From: Ornithodoros turicata
Lineage: Eukaryota > Arthropoda > Arachnida > Ixodida > Argasidae
NCBI RefSeq assembly: GCF_037126465.1
Contig: NW_026999465.1
Coordinates: 1-64,000 of the forward strand
Direction: 5' to 3'
DNA length: 64,000 nt
Under the pieces are notes generated by a model, which made no database searches, was not told the origin of the DNA, and worked only from the letters and a program-made list of their open reading frames with translations. Position numbers and translations under genes: made by a program. Numbering within the stretch: position 1 is the stretch's first letter; each line of letters starts with the position of its first letter. This document shows, piece by piece, positions 35,431 through 45,194 of this stretch.

Positions 35431-35604
35431 CCTTCTGAAGCTTGTGGCTTCAGGGAAACGATCTGGCCTTCTGAAGCTTGTGGCTTCAGGGAAGCGATAG
35501 GCCCTTCCGAAGCTTCTGGCTTCACGGAAGCGATAGGCCCTTCCGAAGCTTCTGGCTTCAGGGAAGCGATAGGCCCTTCCGAAGCTTCTGGCTTCAGGGA
35601 AGCA
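35431..35604 (-). repeat. 36-bp coding minisatellite in the MULE frame
   Basis: About five tandem units of 36 bp encode variants of SLKPEASEGPIA in the N-terminal part of the MULE protein. The units stay in frame and vary mainly at PEA/PQA and GPIA/GQIV/GLLI. Confidence 0.85.
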
Positions 35605-36564
35605 GCATGCTTTTTGACAGACTGCATAATATAACCATAGCCACACGCATCTTGCACACCTTCCTTCCATTGTTGAAAGCTGGCATAAGAGTCGAAATGG
35701 TGTGTCTCTGTTTGAACCTGCAGCCCATCATGACAATGCACCGTATGTTCTGCTAGGTTAGTTGCATGGTAAAATGCAAGGTTGCATTTTGGTACTGGGC
35801 ATTGCCAATTGTACCTTCTGCTGCAGGTATTTTGAGTTCCACATATCCTCGCGTGTCTCTGAAGGTTGCGCTTAGAAGCAAACCTGCATTGGCAGCTCAG
35901 ACATATGAATGATACCATACTTGGTACCTCAGTGCTCTATTCCAGCTTACTGCTGTGTGTGCGTAGAAGAGGAGGCAGCAATGGATCTGTATCAAAGTAC
36001 TCAGAGAGTGCCAGTTTATTCTAGTTTGTTTCAAATATTTCCTCCTTCTCCAAGTTTCTTTTGCTTCTCGGAAGCTGGTGCTACCTGCAAAAAGAAGAGG
36101 AATCAGGGGGGTTTAAATCGGATGCAGCATGCTTCATTTGCAAAAACATGACCTCCCTCCCTAAGCCCTTTAAGAAAATGAGTGCAACTAAAGCCCTCTT
36201 GAAAGTTAAAAGTGACGCGTACTACTAATAAAGGAATGTGCTTTATTCTGGTGTTTTGCTGTGTATGTTCCCCAGCATGGCACATAAAAATGTCGTGAGC
36301 ATGGATTTGGAATCCACGTGACTTTCACTGTCAACCAAGCTTTTGTACGTTGCTAAGTCATGTACAGCTACTTTATTTGAATTTGTTGCAGAAGTTGTAT
36401 AAAAAAAAAAACTAGCAAAGCAAATTACGTGCCATTTTTGCGGCTGAGTTCTATGGCCAGACTGACATCCCATCGAATGAAATACGCGGCTTCAGGACGA
36501 GTAATTGCCTAAAATTCAATAGTGATTAGTGAACTCGTTAATTAGGGGCTTTCAGGCAAAAGCG

Positions 36565-36976
36565 GGAGATCAGAATGAGAGACTGTCCTAGATGAAAGTC
36601 ATTCCACATTTTAAAAGTCCTGAAACATCCGCGTGCGTGAAGGTGTCCACCCCTAAATGTTTGACATGCAAACGAGCTGAAACCGAAAAAGCACGGCTGA
36701 GAAGCACACCACCTTCGCTTATCTGGCTTATCACAGATGCTTATCTGGCCCGGAGGTTGGCACCCGCTCCAAGCATTTCCATTGCCCCAAATCACACGGC
36801 CATCTCAAGCGAAACGAGACATGTGCCCCCTGCATTCCAAGTCGACACATTTTCAGTTTTTAGCTCATTTGCGAAGCCAAATTCGGGGGTGGATATTCTC
36901 ATGCATGTGCATGTTTCAGGATTTTTTTAATATGTGGAATGGCTCTCAACTAGGATAGTCCCTCATCGTGATCTCC
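36565..36976. repeat. TIR element with ~85-bp arms (MITE)
   Basis: Left GGAGATCAGAATGAGAGACT pairs with the right end (reverse complement GGAGATCACGATGAGGGACT). The arms continue through CATTCCACAT and CCTGAAACAT blocks. No coding capacity. It abuts the disrupted SINE at 36977. Confidence 0.72.
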
Positions 36977-37045
36977 AGATGGACAGAGGCCAGCAGGAAG
37001 GAGTGGGGGACAGGGGGGTGGGATGGGGCTAGTATGTGTCCTGGA

Positions 37046-37566
37046 CAGTGGCGTCCTGGAGGGGGGGGAGCCCCCCTACCTGCCACGGACCGACCCACAC
37101 AAATCATGCAAATCCGAGAACATAATATATGTTGGGGGGGGGGGGGGGGGGGACAAGTGTGACGATCGCAAAAGTTCTTGCAGTTCCTGGCGTCTATCTA
37201 AGAAGCACTCTTTAATGGTTTTCAAAGTATATGAGCTTTTCAAAATACTTCCAATCTCGTGACACCACCTCATTGGTCATGACAGCCTATACATGTAATC
37301 GCACTGTGAACGTCCAAATCAACTATTTTCGTTCCTTTTTTGGCCGTAATGAAACATCTTCAGCCAAAATGAGACTACCATCGGCCGTATTGAGACTTTG
37401 GCCGTAATGAGACACTTGGAGATTAAAGGATTTTCGGCCGTAATGAGACTTTTGGCCGTAATGAGATGTTACCGTTTGCAGTGTGCACAAGTATGTGTGT
37501 GTTGTCGACACAGGATCAGCGGGGGGGGCATTTTCGTATCCAGCCCCCCTACCCCCTACGCCACTG
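37046..37566. mobile_element. non-autonomous hAT-type MITE, copy 2
   Basis: Same family as 2167-2598 (shared GACCGACCCAC, GTGACGATCGC and CACCTCATTGG blocks). Flanked by a perfect 8-bp duplication GTCCTGGA (37038-37045 and 37567-37574) inside a SINE. It is longer than copy 1 because of an extra segment at 37341-37470. Confidence 0.88.
37341..37470 (+). repeat. short interspersed array of GGCCGTAATGAGAC units
   Basis: About six imperfect direct copies of a 14-bp unit (starts near 37342, 37363, 37383, 37400, 37437, 37454), separated by 2-23 bp. They lie inside MITE copy 2 where copy 1 has only a few unrelated bases. Confidence 0.75.
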
Positions 37567-37629
37567 GTCCTGGATAGGATTCAAACCCAGCACATACCAG
37601 TCTTCAGCATGACCTTGACTACCACCAAT

Positions 37630-39540
37630 CCCCTAATTAAAGAATTCATTAATGAACTTTTCGTAATTACTCATCTTGTAGTTACATGCTTTATTTGAGA
37701 GGGTGTCTCAGCCAGACCATAAAACCCAACTGCTAAAACATCTCATTTGCTCTGCTAGTTCTTTTCTTTTTTAAATTAAAACCCTGTGTAACAAATCAAA
37801 ATAAATACCCTGTATATGCACATGTGATACACAGCACATAAACTAACATCGTATCTGTCTTTTAAAAAAGTTTCCTTAAAAAGTAACATCGTATTCTTCT
37901 GTGAATGTTGGCGCAATGTTACATTGCTATACTGGGTGTTTCAGTTAAATCCCCACGCTAAATAATTTGCTAACGGGTGCACCATTTGAATAACTTTCTC
38001 TTTTACAAGTATCTGTCCTACACCACCTAAAAGATGTGCACCGTGTCAATGAGTGGTAGGCGCTCATTATTTAAATAAAAATTTAGACGAGTTTTGTAAA
38101 CAAACATAACTTCTAAAGCAGGGTGCTGCTGGCTTTAAAATGGGTGCTACCCCTTTTGGGTAGTACTGGTGCTTCTTACTCTAAATAAATTATCTTGCAA
38201 CACCTGGAGATTTGAGATGGAATAAACCATGGTGCGATGATGTCGCAAGCAGTACATGTTGCACTTGCAGCTCTATGCATATTTCCTCGTGCCATTTGAA
38301 CCTTCCAGGGCTCAAAGAAAAATATTGATCCATTGGGTGCTGTTAATAACATCTCGAAAACTCTGTTGGATGGCCAAAGATGTCCACAAGGCGGTCAAGC
38401 AAGGAACCAACCAAACATGAAATATTATCTATTCCATATAGCTTTGTAGTTCCTGAACTGCTGTCATTTTATAGTGTTATCATAGCCATGTATGTACATT
38501 AATATGTACAATATCTGACTAAAAAAAAAATGATTTTCGTATTGCAGTTAGCACTTGGATCTGCCTTTCTTGGGAACGGCGATCCTGCAAAGGGGCACCA
38601 GTTATCGTTATCGCTCATATCATTTGCTGTTCGAACAGGGACCACCCTAAGTCGAACCACTACAAACTGTCCTAGCTCAACAATGAAGCGTGCCCGCTTG
38701 TTTGAAATTGGAAACCAGATGGGCTAACAGGTACCAGTTTACATTTTACTATTTTTACTTTTTTTTTTTTTACAGCCGCTGGTGCCCTGGGACGTTGGGA
38801 CTGACACTGGCCAGAAACAGGTTGGGCCAACTGGTACTAGTTGATGGAACTAATCCCTGTTCGATAACTGGTATAGTTCAAAATTTTCGCCAGGTTTGAT
38901 CACGACACAAAGCAACTACATATATGTTTCCGATTACTTTTCGCGCGGCACTTTTGACTTTCAACCAAGGAGTGTCAACTCACCTCCTGTAGCCGTTCTT
39001 GGAAATGTAACGTTACTTTGGATTTCAGATGCCTGAAAACAGTATATGACTGTCGGGGGAATGAACGTGTGGTATCAGCGGTATCAGTATGAGGTATGAG
39101 TATCAGCGCTGGTAGTATATTGTATATTTTTATTGTTGGGAAAAACTCACGTGACCTCTGACGTCGGGCCAATCGTTGGGCCTTGGTAGAGTAAGAGCTA
39201 AGAGTGTGTTGTTTCTGTTGCATAAGGTGCTTTATTTTTCGGGATTGGTATTTCCAAATCACACATAATGCAGTCTTCTGTATCTGCGCCAAACACGAAC
39301 TTGACATGAACATTGTTTCTGAAGTTCGAGTAATATAGCGAAGCAACTTCGCATTCACTGTTAGCTGATGTCTCACGTGGAAGATTTCATAGTAGATCAG
39401 TAGATTCACTACACAGGCACACATATGTGTGTGCCTGTTCACACACTTCACACACTTCACACATCCAGCATGACAGAAAGCATGTCCATATCCCTTATTG
39501 CTGCTTGTGTAGTGTCATCTGTCAAGACTGACCCATCACA
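37630..39540. other. intergenic, no gene recognised
   Basis: A segment from about 37930 starting ACTGGGTGTTTCAGTTAAAT looks like one end of another dispersed repeat. A frame at 38530-38727 begins with a hydrophobic run but has no family I know. Confidence 0.4.
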
Positions 39541-39559
39541 AAGGAACCTGTGCAGCGGT

Positions 39560-39800
39560 GGTGGTGGTGATGGTGAAAGGGCTTGCCGTTGTCGGCCTCA
39601 CGTATGTGGGCAACGTCACGACTGACGCCCTGGGGAAATGTGCGTCCTGGGCCGACTTCTAGGGGAACTGTGCCGGCATATGTCTGAAAGCGTCTGAGGA
39701 AAACCCAGGAAAAACCCCAGACAGCACAGCCGGCACCGGGATTCGAACCCGGGTACCTCCCAGTCCCTGTGCAGCGCTAAGCCGAAAGACGATGTTCCAA
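39560..39800 (-). mobile_element. tRNA-headed SINE, third copy
   Basis: Minus strand: A-box-like CTGAGTGGTTGG near 39785, B box GGGTTCGAATCCC near 39740, then the shared body (GGCTGTGCTGTCTGGGGTTT ... GGCACAGTTCCCCT). It ends in a simple CACCATCACCACC tail near 39560. Target duplication not resolved. Confidence 0.72.
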
Positions 39801-39804
39801 CCAC

Positions 39805-41285
39805 TCAGTGTGGCTTATCCATTCTACTGCATCCATGCAGATGCTTTTCTGAAGCAGATATGAGTTCAGCAGCACCTAGTTGATACCTGAGCAATAAATA
39901 CCAGAACAGGGATCAGAAAACGTGAAAACTAAAAATTCTACCGGCCAAAATGTTGCATATATGCCATAGGTGTGGTGCTATACTATGCTATACTATGCTA
40001 AGCGGCAGAATGGAATAGGAACAGTCCAATGACAATCGCCCGCAGGTGGCCTCCTGCATGCCGCAGAATACACGCCGGCTGTGTCCCGTACATGCTGTTG
40101 CTCCGTGGTCACATTCACGGTCATCACTGAAAAACTCAAAAATTTGCATGTTTCAAGCGTCTGGTACGCAGTCTCGGGAGATCAAAATTTTATTTTGTTT
40201 TCATTTGAATCAAATTTTTATTTTCTTCAATCTGTTTCTACGTAGAACACACAATTGAGACGCAAAATATTGTGTTCCGGAGGAAGCAATTTTTTTCGGT
40301 GCAGTTTGGTCTATCACGGACTAGACTTAGCCATTCAAACAACATCTTGTGCAATTAGAGCACTGGCTAATTTGCAAAAAATAAAAGGCAGTAAATTTTG
40401 AGGCTGGAAAAGTAAATGTGTCAAAATCTAGTTTACTCTGCTTTACGTGTTCAAAAATAGACTATATGTAAATAGGATCAAGTGTCCTGGTAATCTTCCC
40501 CTTTGACATGGAACCACTACACTCAATATTTAAACGGCTAACCGGTCTTCCAGCAAGCAAACTTTCATCTGTGTTTTCAGTCTTAGCATAAAATGAAAAC
40601 CAGCAAACCACGAAATAAAAGTATCGCGCAATTGGGTGCTCGCAAAGCGATATCCTGGCACTGCAACTCCAGTGACCCCTAGTGATGGTGGACAAGCTCC
40701 TGGATGGCCCCTGGATGGCGTTCTTTTAACGACTGCTCTGATTCAAAAGGGATGAGGTGCGTCACTTCACTTCACTTCGCTCCTTTCACATTCTCGTTCA
40801 GTCAAACTATAGCACAGCTTGCACCGGCCCCTTTGTCTTCTTGCACATTTGGTGCAGCTATCGTCAGTTCAATCTCAAAGTCCAATCTCAAAGTCACAGC
40901 CATCACATCCTAGACACAGTGGTGCGCAACCCAGCTCAAAATGGCGCATGGTGTGAGGCAATCGCTGCAAGTCCCCTTATTCTGTTGTAAGACTGCTGCC
41001 AAGCAAGGTGCATCCAAGAGCATTGAACACCACACGCATGACAATCAATCAATCAATTACTGGCGTTTACAGATACCATCCCAGGGTGAAAGAATCCAAC
41101 ACCCCGTGGACCACGAAGAAGTGGACAACGATGCACGAGCCTTGGTTCGAGAGCCTCTGCTGTTCAACGCAGTCTTGTCTCGCAGAGTTTCTTGAGAGAA
41201 ATATTAGTACAATACACGATCAAGCGTGTGCTATCAACATTTGGTTCATTCAATTTCCATATAGGTTATACGGATGCTCTACTTT
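39805..41285. other. intergenic, no gene recognised
   Basis: Only short frames without motifs. Small direct repeats (CTATACTATG near 39985, AATCAATC near 41043). Confidence 0.4.
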
Positions 41286-41378
41286 TTAAATCTTCCTCCG
41301 TGTAGTTGAGGCGCGCGGCATAAAACGGCGTTCAGCAACCAGTAATGTAATTTGAGACTCGCACTGTATTTGATATGG

Positions 41379-41384
41379 TTTATT
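41379..41384 (-). terminator. poly(A) signal of the M13 gene
   Basis: AATAAA on the minus strand, about 165 bp after the stop codon of the M13 gene. Confidence 0.6.
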
Positions 41385-41545
41385 GCGCACCATTAATGGG
41401 ACTGAAAGTTGTGCAGTATTGTAATTGAGTTGAAGCTGTCTTATATATATCTTCCAATATTCACAGTTGCACAAAATTGTCAGCAAGGTGAAGATGAGAC
41501 ACCTTTCCACATACTTGTGGGTCTTTTCAATACACACTTCCACGT

Positions 41546-43633
41546 CTACCAGATTTCACATTTCGTTGTAGGGTTCATGGGAGTTCCAGGTGCACAGTTG
41601 AACGCCGTGGCAAACTGTGCGCTGTTGGCCAAGGGAACATTGCAGCGATGCGGGCGCGCAGGACGAGAAATTCTCCTCTCCGCCCTGCCCAAGCAGTAAA
41701 AGTAACAGCTGCTAATAAAGAACAGCTGGTCGCTCGTGTAACGTTCCAGGCCCTCGATCCTGAGGGAAGAATCGTCGGCAGCCATCCTGTAGGCCTCATA
41801 AAGTGACTTCACTGCCAGCGCGTCGGGCTCGTAGTCGTCGCGCAATACGCGCTGCCTTCTCGGGGTCGCGATGATGCTGCTGCTGTTGAGACACTCCATC
41901 TTGTCCTTAAATGTTTTGTCGCTTTCCGCTGACCAGGCGATTTCATTACCGTACTCGTCAACTTTCCTGGACGAGTCGTCGAACGCGCGCATCATTTCGT
42001 GGGCTATGGCGTGACCGAGTCCGCCGTAGTTAATTTCGGGTGGTGCCCCGTGAACGTACGCGGGTGGTAGCAGGAGTCCAGCTTGAATGTAGACGTAGTT
42101 GCCCCTGATGTAATAGGCGCCGACGGAGTCGTAGTTAAAATCCGCTGCCACTAGATCGTCGGGAAAGGCGTGGATGTGCTTCAGAAGGCTCCTGCTGTAG
42201 GCGCGCGAGGCTTTCAGCAGTGCTGAAAGATAAGGACCTGTCATGTCGGGGTAGTCGGAGTACAGGAGCTCCAGACCCAGGGCGGTGCTCATGCCGGTCG
42301 GATAGCCCACGACAAATTTCAACCTGTGGAGCTTCCGTAACAGGGCAGTCTTTGTCGAGTTGTCCAACCAGCTCGACTCTGCCATGCGTTGAGAGGCGCT
42401 GTCCCAGATATCTGTGATGATGTTTGAAACGGCATCCAGTTTTGGGTTATCTATGACCGAGATGAGGTAAGGCGATACTACGGCGTGTTTGAAGAGCCGT
42501 AACGTCATCGCGTAGCAGTAGTTGCTGTTGAAAACCACATCTGGATCCGCGACCATACCGGACAAAACGGACAGTTGCCTAGCTGCCTCCCAGGTGATGT
42601 AAGTGCTCAGTCGACTCGTGTCAATCGCAAATATGTTGTTAAGGAATGTGTACATCTGCTCTTCGCTGGAGACTGAGTAGTTTGAAGGTAACACGTACGT
42701 TGTGTGTTTCTCGAGAGCAGCGTCCCACCGAGGCAGCAGTGCCGGGTCTGTCAGAAAGCTTGAGAGTCGAACTGTGATGTAATTATGTTTCCCGTCATTC
42801 TGACTCCTGACTTTGATAACCTCATCTTCCACTGAGCGGATTCGACTCGTCACGTTGTCAAGCTCAGTCTTCTCCGTGATGTCGATTCCATCTAATACGT
42901 TTTGTACGTATTCACTGTATCGGCCCTGTACTCTAAGATAGGATGCGCGTCTCTTTCGCCAAGCGTCGAAGAGGGCACTCTCCTTCACCAAAAACAAGTA
43001 GTCATCAGCTATCAGCGTCAGTTTCTTCAAAGCAAAAGAGAAGAAGATGTGAAGGTCGTAACGCATCCCTAGCAGGACCAACGTATCTATCGGGTCCGTC
43101 GTCTGCAACACGTCGAAGGACAGCTTGAGGTCACGGAAAAATGTAGCGAGGAGGTTGCCATTTTCTTTCTTTGCGACTCTTGCGGCAACCAAGCATTGCT
43201 GGTAAAACGAAGCAGCTTTCTGCGGTGCAGTCTGGTTCTTGCGAGGAGTCTTTAGCTCGATGAACGCCTCGTAAATATTGCGCGACAAGTTGGTTGCCAT
43301 GGCGCCAAGGACACTTACTTCGAATCCCTGGCAAACGTACTGGTAGAAATTATTACACGGATTGTCCCCGCGGCCAATGTATTTGGAGTACATCCACCCA
43401 ATCAGCTTACAGTCTTCAGTACGGCAGTACTGGCTGTCGGAGGTGTCGGATGGCTCGGATGACAGCAGCTTGTAGAACAGCAGGGATCCCGCCAGAAGGA
43501 CACTAAACACGGATGCCAGTAACAAGCACGAGGCGATAATGTTACCAAAGTCCTCATTGGGTGTCTGGTCGTGTAGGGAGCGGTCTGTGTTGATCGCAAA
43601 CAGCTGAAATGCAAGGAGAGTCACGCTGAGCAT
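41546..43633 (-). CDS. M13 (neprilysin-like) membrane protein, probably catalytically inactive
   Basis: One open frame of 695 residues, close to full M13 length. A membrane anchor lies at about 31-54, so it is a type II ectoprotein. The N-terminal cysteine signature is present (YCRTEDC ... NPCNNFYQYVC), as is the normal C-terminal block ending MNPTTKCEIW. The catalytic centre is altered. HExxH is HEMMR at 545-549, so the second zinc-binding His is Arg. The Glu zinc ligand of ExxxD is Asp600 (D-Y-E-P-D604, with D604 kept). NAFY is NYVY at 512-515. The frame itself is intact, which argues for selection as a non-enzymatic protein rather than simple decay. The start is uncertain: a good acceptor (CCTTGCATTTCAG) precedes LFAINTDR, so an upstream exon may supply the true N-terminus. 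Ticks have many M13 paralogues, several expressed in salivary gland; the substrate or partner here is unknown. Confidence 0.93.
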   Translation of the reverse strand: MLSVTLLAFQLFAINTDRSLHDQTPNEDFGNIIASCLLLASVFSVLLAGSLLFYKLLSSEPSDTSDSQYCRTEDCKLIGWMYSKYIGRGDNPCNNFYQYVCQGFEVSVLGAMATNLSRNIYEAFIELKTPRKNQTAPQKAASFYQQCLVAARVAKKENGNLLATFFRDLKLSFDVLQTTDPIDTLVLLGMRYDLHIFFSFALKKLTLIADDYLFLVKESALFDAWRKRRASYLRVQGRYSEYVQNVLDGIDITEKTELDNVTSRIRSVEDEVIKVRSQNDGKHNYITVRLSSFLTDPALLPRWDAALEKHTTYVLPSNYSVSSEEQMYTFLNNIFAIDTSRLSTYITWEAARQLSVLSGMVADPDVVFNSNYCYAMTLRLFKHAVVSPYLISVIDNPKLDAVSNIITDIWDSASQRMAESSWLDNSTKTALLRKLHRLKFVVGYPTGMSTALGLELLYSDYPDMTGPYLSALLKASRAYSRSLLKHIHAFPDDLVAADFNYDSVGAYYIRGNYVYIQAGLLLPPAYVHGAPPEINYGGLGHAIAHEMMRAFDDSSRKVDEYGNEIAWSAESDKTFKDKMECLNSSSIIATPRRQRVLRDDYEPDALAVKSLYEAYRMAADDSSLRIEGLERYTSDQLFFISSCYFYCLGRAERRISRPARPHRCNVPLANSAQFATAFNCAPGTPMNPTTKCEIW

Positions 43634-43639
43634 GTATCA

Positions 43640-44324
43640 CGTGTATAGCAAAAGTATTGGCATGTCTTACATCAAGATCTGTGGCCTGGGACATTCACAG
43701 ACTGGCAGTGCTAGCACAAAGGAACATTCTTCTTCTTCTTCCTCCCTGAATGAGATGAAGTTCCTGTTGGCCATACCCTGACCATAGGACAATGATGCTG
43801 ATAGACATGTGGCTAAGGGACATGTGGCTTCAAGGGACTAAACAGAGTGCCACAAATTGGGCTTTTATGCCTGGATCAGATTATGACTTGCAGCTTGTTT
43901 GATCTGCAGTGGGTGGATGGGGATCTAAAATATGAAAGCTGCTCTGAAATGCACTGAAATGTTGAATGTAAGCGCCTGTTGTGTCTCGGCGTCCCTTCCA
44001 TAATGGCAAAGGGACACACACAGACGACAACGGTCCTAGCCTCAGGGGTCTCTCTCATCAATTCTACTCACTAGCTTGCTTGTATTTCAGCTGTCCCGTA
44101 ACTGGCAAAGGGGGATGTCTTAACACTACACATTTGTATGCAGCAGAAAGTAGGAAAAAGTTTTGCTCACACCACAGCGTTCACGCAGAGTCGAAAAAGA
44201 AAGGCTTGAAGCTGAAGCATGGCTGAACGAGTCAAATGAGAAGTTGCAGGCAAGAATGGTGAACATGTGCTGTGACAGGCACCAGCAAGCTATATGTAGC
44301 CCTAGGTCCTAAAAGAAGTCAGGG
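43640..44324. other. upstream of the M13 gene, no exon assigned
   Basis: A short minus-strand frame starting MANRNFISFREEEEE near 43770 is followed by a GT, but splicing it to the M13 acceptor breaks the phase. No promoter motif recognised. Confidence 0.35.
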
Positions 44325-44868
44325 TGAAGTGATGCGTAATGTAAAACCCAGAGACTAGGGAACACGAAGGGACAGGCACAACACGAAGTCTCACGTCATT
44401 TATCAGGTGCCCCTAAGTTGCGGCTTCTGTTATATTGGTCAGACAAAACGCTGCTTAAATGATCGTTTGAGAGAGCATTCCTTAAAAGTAAGAAATAAAG
44501 CTTCAAATTTCGAAACTGCTAAGCATTTGGAGGAATGTTCAGATTCCTTCCCTCTATAGGATGAACAATTGTAAAGACTTCTGAAGTGGACCCTCACAGA
44601 AGACTTTTGAGAGAGACACCCTTTGCATAACCTCTTGTGGGAACTGTGTCAGCAACCCGTTCGTAATCCTTGACCCGGCCTTGAGCAGACTGCTCGTTCT
44701 CCCGAATTGACCTCTTATTTTGTCCTCAACTGCGTGTTTTTCTTTCGCTCTGTTGTGTATATATTTGTGGTCTGCGAAGTAAAGTTTTCAGCTGTGTTTG
44801 AGACTTTGTGTTGTGTCTGTCCCTTTCTGTTCCCTAGTCTCGGGGTTTTACATTATGCATCAACTTCA
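44325..44868 (+). pseudogene. Penelope-like element remnant with GIY-YIG domain, bounded by inverted repeats
   Basis: Frame 44401-44559 reads YQVPLSCGFCYIGQTKRCLN, then DRLREHS ... KHLEEC and a stop. This is the GIY-YIG endonuclease motif that follows reverse transcriptase in Penelope-like retroelements, with Arg and Glu-type positions downstream. The remnant is framed by inverted repeats of about 50 bp (GATGCGTAATGTAAAACCC ... GGGAACA on the left, its inverse ending at 44861). Only the 3' domain remains, without RT. Confidence 0.75.
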
Positions 44869-44924
44869 ACCAGCTCGCTTGCTTCTTAGCCATCTTCTTT
44901 TCAAGGTGAAGTGATGTTGCTTAC

Positions 44925-45180
44925 CGAATGTGGTTAAGACCCAGGTTTCAAAAGTGTAGTGTAAAACCTTGACTCCATCAAGAACATCAATGACCATGCT
45001 GATGTCATTCGTAATGTCTTCACCGGTGCAAAATCTACGTAGGTTAGTGTCGCAATAACCTTTAAAGGGATACTTTGGAACGATCGCTGAAAAAAATTGC
45101 TGCACATCGTAGTTTGGGCATAACATCCACAGTTTACCTGCCATCAACTTTGTTTCGTTCTCATTTGACGAATTATGCCT
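44925..45180 (-). CDS. candidate orphan exon, unknown secreted-type protein
   Basis: Minus-strand frame (KLMAGKLWMLCPNYDVQQFF, then PFKGYCDTNLRRFCTGED ... HYTFETWVLTTF) ending at a consensus donor G|GTAAGC at 44924. It has spaced cysteines and a balanced composition, unlike the surrounding repeats. The 5' boundary is unclear because a Tigger-like element lies directly upstream at 45195. I do not recognise the family. It could belong to a gene with the candidate exon at 47391-47513. Confidence 0.35.
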
Positions 45181-45194
45181 CAAATAAGCGAGTA

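Larger units (their letters stand above)
31937..35918 (-). pseudogene. decayed Mutator-like (MULE) transposase with C2H2 fingers, SWIM-like knuckle and Ulp1-like tail
   Basis: Read on the minus strand, broken by frameshifts and a SINE. N-terminus 35918-35196: two zinc fingers (FICLSCQCRFASKRNLQRH, then a C-x4-C ... H-x4-H finger), five 12-residue repeats, then a basic Cys-containing block. Core 35073-34762: VCVDYIHGTD (first catalytic Asp), NAVMADDEASYM (second), and CHFHVKNAW, typical of MULE DDE domains. After the SINE, 34438-34124 continues with helical transposase sequence. At 33.75-33.87 kb MYSCSCNE followed by LCKHIH looks like a SWIM C-x-C...C-x-H knuckle. Past 33.0 kb comes a linker (HTMLAECEVLMTEGALHNVP). 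The tail 32508-31937 (FPHHTWYL, RNMLFIPYC, VLIFDPQGD, NDGVTVCW) resembles Ulp1/C48 peptidases, but the expected catalytic Cys before GV reads Asp and no HW pair is seen. Not functional as it stands. Terminal inverted repeats not found. Confidence 0.78.
36977..37625 (-). mobile_element. SINE copy split by a hAT MITE
   Basis: 36977-37045 is the 3' body of the SINE on the minus strand (GCAGGAAGGAGTGGGGGACA and GTATGTGTCCTGG match the inverse of 34600-34660). 37575-37625 is the tRNA-derived part (inverse of CTGAAGACTGG ... GGGTTTGAATCCTA). The segment between B box and CAGTTCCCC seen in other copies is missing, so this is a shorter subtype or a deleted copy. The MITE at 37046-37566 interrupts it. 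Confidence 0.75.

Noticed and set aside
35431..35604. CRISPR-like array
   Set aside because: The units are contiguous 36-bp repeats without spacers, in a coding frame of a eukaryotic transposon.
38530..38727. Small secreted protein starting MIFVLQLALGSAFL
   Set aside because: The hydrophobic start is short, no cysteine pattern follows, and there is no supporting splice or poly(A) context.
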